This document shows, piece after piece, positions 60,471 to 64,000 of a DNA stretch of 64,000 nt. This DNA comes from Diplonema papillatum. Lineage: Eukaryota > Euglenozoa > Diplonemea > Diplonemida > Diplonemidae. The position numbers and the translations under genes were made by a program. The first letter of the stretch is position 1. Every line of letters begins with the position of its first letter. The notes beneath the pieces are model-generated. The model did not search any database. It saw only the letters and a list, made by a program, of their open reading frames with translations, and had not been told where the DNA came from. Where the stretch lies: the NCBI GenBank assembly GCA_030068145.1, contig JAPJBO010000066.1, forward strand, positions 403,565 to 467,564, read 5' to 3'.

Positions 60471-61490
60471 TAGATACTCCCAAAAGTTGACTTTATTCCT
60501 ATTTTGATGCAAAGGCACGCCCTGCAGCTGAACATGGGCTCTTGGTGTCCGCAATCGGTCCCGGAACTCGTGTACCACCCTGGCAGTACCCAAAATGGCC
60601 CCCAAACCCACCAGGAATGACGAAAGATTGAGCTCAGGAGGGGACGGCAGGACGATCAGCGAAGCCCTGTAGAGAGCAATAATTGTGCGAAAATGTGGTG
60701 CAGGAACAGTGCTAGCCCGCAAACACCTTGACACCATCCATACCCGCAAACCCGGGTTTGCGGGCTTGCCTGCCAAGAATGATCTGATAGTTCCCTGACA
60801 AAGTGGGCAGGGAGAAAATACTCCGCCCAGTTGCTGTGCATTGAAATCTCTGTTCCATACTCCAAGATGGATATGCGGAATACTTCGAGGCGCGGCAGCA
60901 TTCATTGTTCGTTAGAGGTTTTCCGACCGTTATGTGGCGATGGACAACCGCGCGAGCCAGCAGGTTTGTGCAGCGCTGTGCTAAAGAGCGAGAAGAAGTC
61001 GTATCAAAGTTGCCGGCGGATAACTTAACTCTCTGTCAGTTGTGCCCTTGCCCCGTGATGCGCATGCACGGCATGTCGTGCGCGTGCACACGCCGTGTGG
61101 CCGGGCGCACTTTTCGCGGCGATAGGTAGTGGAAGGGGACCCGTGGCCAAGGCAGTCTAGGAGGGGACGTCGGCTGCACTTTTGCAATGGGCTCACCCCG
61201 TTTCCCAAAGAAGTCACTTCCCTTGTGGTCTGGGTTCCTTTTTCAACATGTCTTCCGGTCCCTTCGGTCGGCAAATGCAACAGAATCCAAAAATGTGGAA
61301 ATTCAGGAATAAAGTCAGCATTTGGTTTTGGCCTTTTTTATGGTATTTTGACCACTTTTCAAAGGTGTTCTGGCGTTATTCCGGTGAAACCCCCATTTTT
61401 CTACCTCTCTGGTCAATGTGAGGCGCATGTAGCACATGCTCACCCCATTTTCACCTGCGGATGCAGTAGTTAGAGGTAAAAAAATCCAAA
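60471..61490. other. non-coding, contains a 22-bp palindrome
   Basis: No gene is recognised; a minus-strand 218-codon frame overlaps the family D repeat and has no domain. The palindrome at 60743-60764 is listed separately. Confidence 0.4.
60743..60764. repeat. 22-bp perfect palindrome
   Basis: CCCGCAAACCC followed by its exact inverse GGGTTTGCGGG. GCCCGCAAACACC just left (60716-60728) is a partial third copy of the arm. Confidence 0.95.
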
Positions 61491-61496
61491 AAAAAT

Positions 61497-62832
61497 GGGG
61501 AAAGTATCTACCCCCCCTAGGGCTATGTAGGATGGAAACGTTGGAAACGTTTCCGTTTCCATTTCCGTTTTCTTCTTTTTGGCGGTGGATGGAAACGCCG
61601 TTTCTTTTCAAAAGAAACGGCTGGTATGCCACTAGTATACTGGCTGAAGGTCCGACCGGAAATGTGTGTCGAACGGCGGACCCCGCAATCCAGTGGGAAA
61701 CCATGGACAAGGTGGCTCCGAAAAAGAGGGAGGAAAGAAGCATAAGAGTTGCGACCGCGTGGAGCAGACGCAACCACACGCATCCGGTTGTGATGACTTA
61801 GAGGTCTGCAGCTCTTTATACCAATGGCTGTTGTAGCGACGATGCTCTGTTGATGCGAGGCCGTTGGCCAACGCGCTGAAGACGATCGGGAAAGCACATC
61901 CGCTTCCAATAATAGGCTATACAGATACGGTCGTTCAGGACAGCGGGAGCACCGCCGCGCCACAGGCTACAAGACCGGGGTTTTTCGGCGGCGTAAGACA
62001 AAGAGGGAGTGCAATCAGCATCAGGAGGTGAGAAGGGCACACGTATGCCGGGGCAATGTTGAACCCGCCAGAAAAGCGATGGCCACGCAGTAACGTGTGC
62101 GTTAAACATCGCTTGCCACAGTGCACCTTATACGCATACGACGACGGGTGGCAACAGTCACCGGAAGGGGGACCATCGGGCGGAGTTGCCGGAGCATAGA
62201 CAGCGACGGCAGGAAGAACCCCACCGACAATGCAGAAGAGGACGGCAGATTCAAAAAGCCCCACACGGCTGCCGATACAAGTAAACATGAGAACGTGGGT
62301 TGGAAGCAGCAGAGGACGAAGTGGTAGGCACAGAAGAGTGGAATCTGGTGTCAGAAAACCTCAGCATCCGCATGTGACGACATTCTGCATCATTAGCTTG
62401 TGGTTACCTATTTGCTCGTGTCAGATCGCCGATGAAAGAAAGCGGTGAGCATCAGCGACTGCTCTGCACAAACGAGACCGCGACGACACACAAGAAGGGG
62501 CCGAGCCAAGTCGAAGAACAGCCCAGGAAGGGCCCTGAAGAGTCAGAGAGCCCGCCAGAAGACGGAGGAAGAGAAGTGCCCGCTAGATCAAAAGAAGAAG
62601 GTGATCCCGCCCTCTGAAATGAAAGCCAAAATTTGGCTGGAAACGGACACCCGACGGACACACAGAAGGACCCGCGAAGTGGTATCCTATAGGACCCCTC
62701 AGCATGAGGAGCCTTCCGGCGTTTCTTTTAAAAGACACGGAAACGTTTCCGTTTCCGTTTCCGTTTCCATATTTCGAAAAAACTAAAAGAAACGGCGTTT
62801 CCATCCAACTTAGCCCTAGGGGGGGGGAGGAA
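61497..62832. mobile_element. possible 1.3-kb transposon with 130-bp inverted ends (family S)
   Basis: The left end (CCCCCCTAGGGCTATGTAGG, ATGGAAACG, a GGAAACGTTTCC-type run and CGTTTCTTTTCAAAAGAAACG) is found inverted at 62700-62832 (AGAAACGGCGTTTCCATCC, TTAGCCCTAGGGGGGGG). Both arms contain a GTTTCC microsatellite. The 1.07 kb between has short frames but no recognised transposase, so it is non-autonomous or decayed. Confidence 0.6.
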
Positions 62833-62914
62833 ATAATAAAAAGAACGCGCGAGAACAAAGGACGGTTCTGCGGCTGGCTTCGCCCAGACACGAGAAGGCG
62901 CGCCTTTTAGCTGC

Positions 62915-63055
62915 GCAAGAGAGTTGAAGTATGGCTAAAGATAAAGTGGTGTCACCTGAGGGGGGTAATCTCAGGGCCGCCCACGTGATAAAGCCGTTAA
63001 GCACGGGGACTTTTAAGTACACGGACCACACGATTCAGCATGCACCAGGGATGAA
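62915..63055 (-). repeat. dispersed repeat, family C (right part, inverted)
   Basis: GAGAGTTGAAGTATGGCTAAAG, GTGTCACCTGAGGGGGG, GGCCGCCCACGTGATAAAGC, GTTAAGCACGGGG and TACACGGACCACACG are the inverse of 25975-26100, with the ACTTTTAAGTACAC part closer to 14170-14195. Confidence 0.7.
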
Positions 63056-63489
63056 AGAAATGGTTTGGGCGTATCAACGCCCACCAAAACGACCACCGGG
63101 GCAAGGGAGGGTGGGAAATTGTTTTTTTTTCATTTATCACTAAGTGCGGCCTGCTGATGGTTTGTTATCAAGCGAGTTGAACAATCCGCTGTGCCAATTA
63201 CCTCAGTAAACTGCAACAGCGGCTGTCGGCTTATCCCGCGACATCTTTTATATGTAGTTGGTAATCATGAAATAGACTATGTGATAGAAAGAGTAGCGTC
63301 GGCACTCTTACAGGTTCGTTCCCTCGTAGCTCGCCGGGAACGGGCGCTCCAGTGAAACTGGGTATGTTACCGTTTCAGGTTTGGGTTTCGGGAGCATTGC
63401 CTCATGTGAAGAAACTCCGACGCTAGCTGCGACGAGCTGCGATGCCGAGCAGACTCAGAACCGCTGTCCTGCCTGCTTTTGTGTCCGTC
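63056..63489. other. non-coding, unassigned
   Basis: No gene or clear repeat was recognised. Confidence 0.4.
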
Positions 63490-63880
63490 AGCTTGAAGGA
63501 CCGAAAACACGGCGCAGACGGTGAACAGTGCGGTGTTGAGCACATATATAGTCCGAGCACGTTCTTTCGATCCCCCTCCTTGTGTGTGAGGAACTTATCC
63601 CAACCGGACCCGCCGCAAAGCAGGAAATCTGTCGACGAGGTTGCGGTCTGCAGCGAGTGCCGGTTCCTTTCGAGCGGCCGGCAGCTCCCATGGCCTGGGC
63701 GTGCCTCGGGCCCTGTTTCGCGTTGTCGTCATTCCCTCGCAGAGTAGCGTCCACTGGTGGAGTCCAGTCCCAGAAGCTGGAGTTTAAAAAAGGGGGTGTC
63801 ACCCATGAGCATGGCAAGTGCGCCGCGACACCCCTCCCCAAAGTAGCGCCTGAACACGAAACTAAGATTTTCTCCCCAAA
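63490..63880. repeat. family G block and family F/E fragments
   Basis: 63490-63580 (ACCGAAAACACGGCGCAG ... GTGTTGAGCACATATA) matches 1509-1605. 63755-63800 (GAGTCCAGTCCCAGAAGC ... GGGGTGTCACCC) is a family F piece and 63840-63875 (AGCGCCTGAACACGAAACTA) a family E piece. Confidence 0.6.
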
Positions 63881-64000
63881 GAGAGCGCGGCCGAAGACAA
63901 GAAAACCGAAATGAAGTCGAAAGACACGGCAGAGAGATTGTCGGCGACGCACAAACTTCCACTCTGAATGAGCCTTGACTCTGAACAACTGGCTTCTTCC

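Overview
This looks like a gene-poor, repeat-rich stretch of nuclear DNA from a eukaryote, most likely a protist. There are no operons, bacterial ribosome-binding sites or CRISPR arrays. Coding content is mostly retroelement and transposase remains, set among dozens of short dispersed repeats, satellites, foldback elements and long G or C runs. The two long host-like genes are uninterrupted and encode membrane receptors built like eukaryotic Cache/cyclase-type receptors. I cannot name the organism.

Layout. 0-4.9 kb: small tandem arrays (41-bp, 112-bp, 193-bp) and dispersed repeats. 4.9-11.2 kb: a 62-bp minisatellite whose reading frame runs into the C-terminal half of a hAT transposase, then a nearly complete tyrosine-recombinase retrotransposon (Gag-like protein, tyrosine recombinase, reverse transcriptase plus RNase H) bounded by 99-bp direct repeats. 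11.2-20 kb: a mosaic of dispersed repeats. 20.0-23.8 kb: about 95 nearly identical copies of a 40-bp satellite. 24-30 kb: MITE-like elements, a long dispersed repeat and a frameshifted reverse transcriptase/RNase H relic. 30.4-32.7 kb: receptor A, followed by a tandem triplication of its 3' end and a 46-copy 12-bp minisatellite. 33.8-35.1 kb: the 3' part of a LINE-like element. 35-53 kb: more repeats, a hAT relic on the minus strand and a possible tyrosine-recombinase N-terminal relic. 53.5-55.9 kb: receptor B, a paralogue of A. 56-64 kb: a 127-bp array rich in ATTTGCATGCAAAT palindromes, a 5'-truncated ubiquitin-specific protease and several foldback elements.

The genes do not form a pathway. 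Receptors A and B share one architecture: transmembrane helix, large extracytoplasmic region, transmembrane helix, a strongly conserved juxtamembrane block, then a cyclase-like domain that lacks the catalytic residues. They are probably signalling receptors whose output domain is a pseudo-enzyme. The retroelement proteins serve their own mobility. Most of the rest is repeat sequence; at least fifteen families can be recognised by comparing the window with itself.

The least ordinary items are the retroelement (recombinase placed before the reverse transcriptase, a D-N pair in the reverse transcriptase active site that recurs in a second element, and lox-like inverted arms inside its terminal repeats), the pair of pseudo-cyclase receptors, and the satellites with higher-order structure. 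All family assignments were made by eye from motifs; no database search was run.
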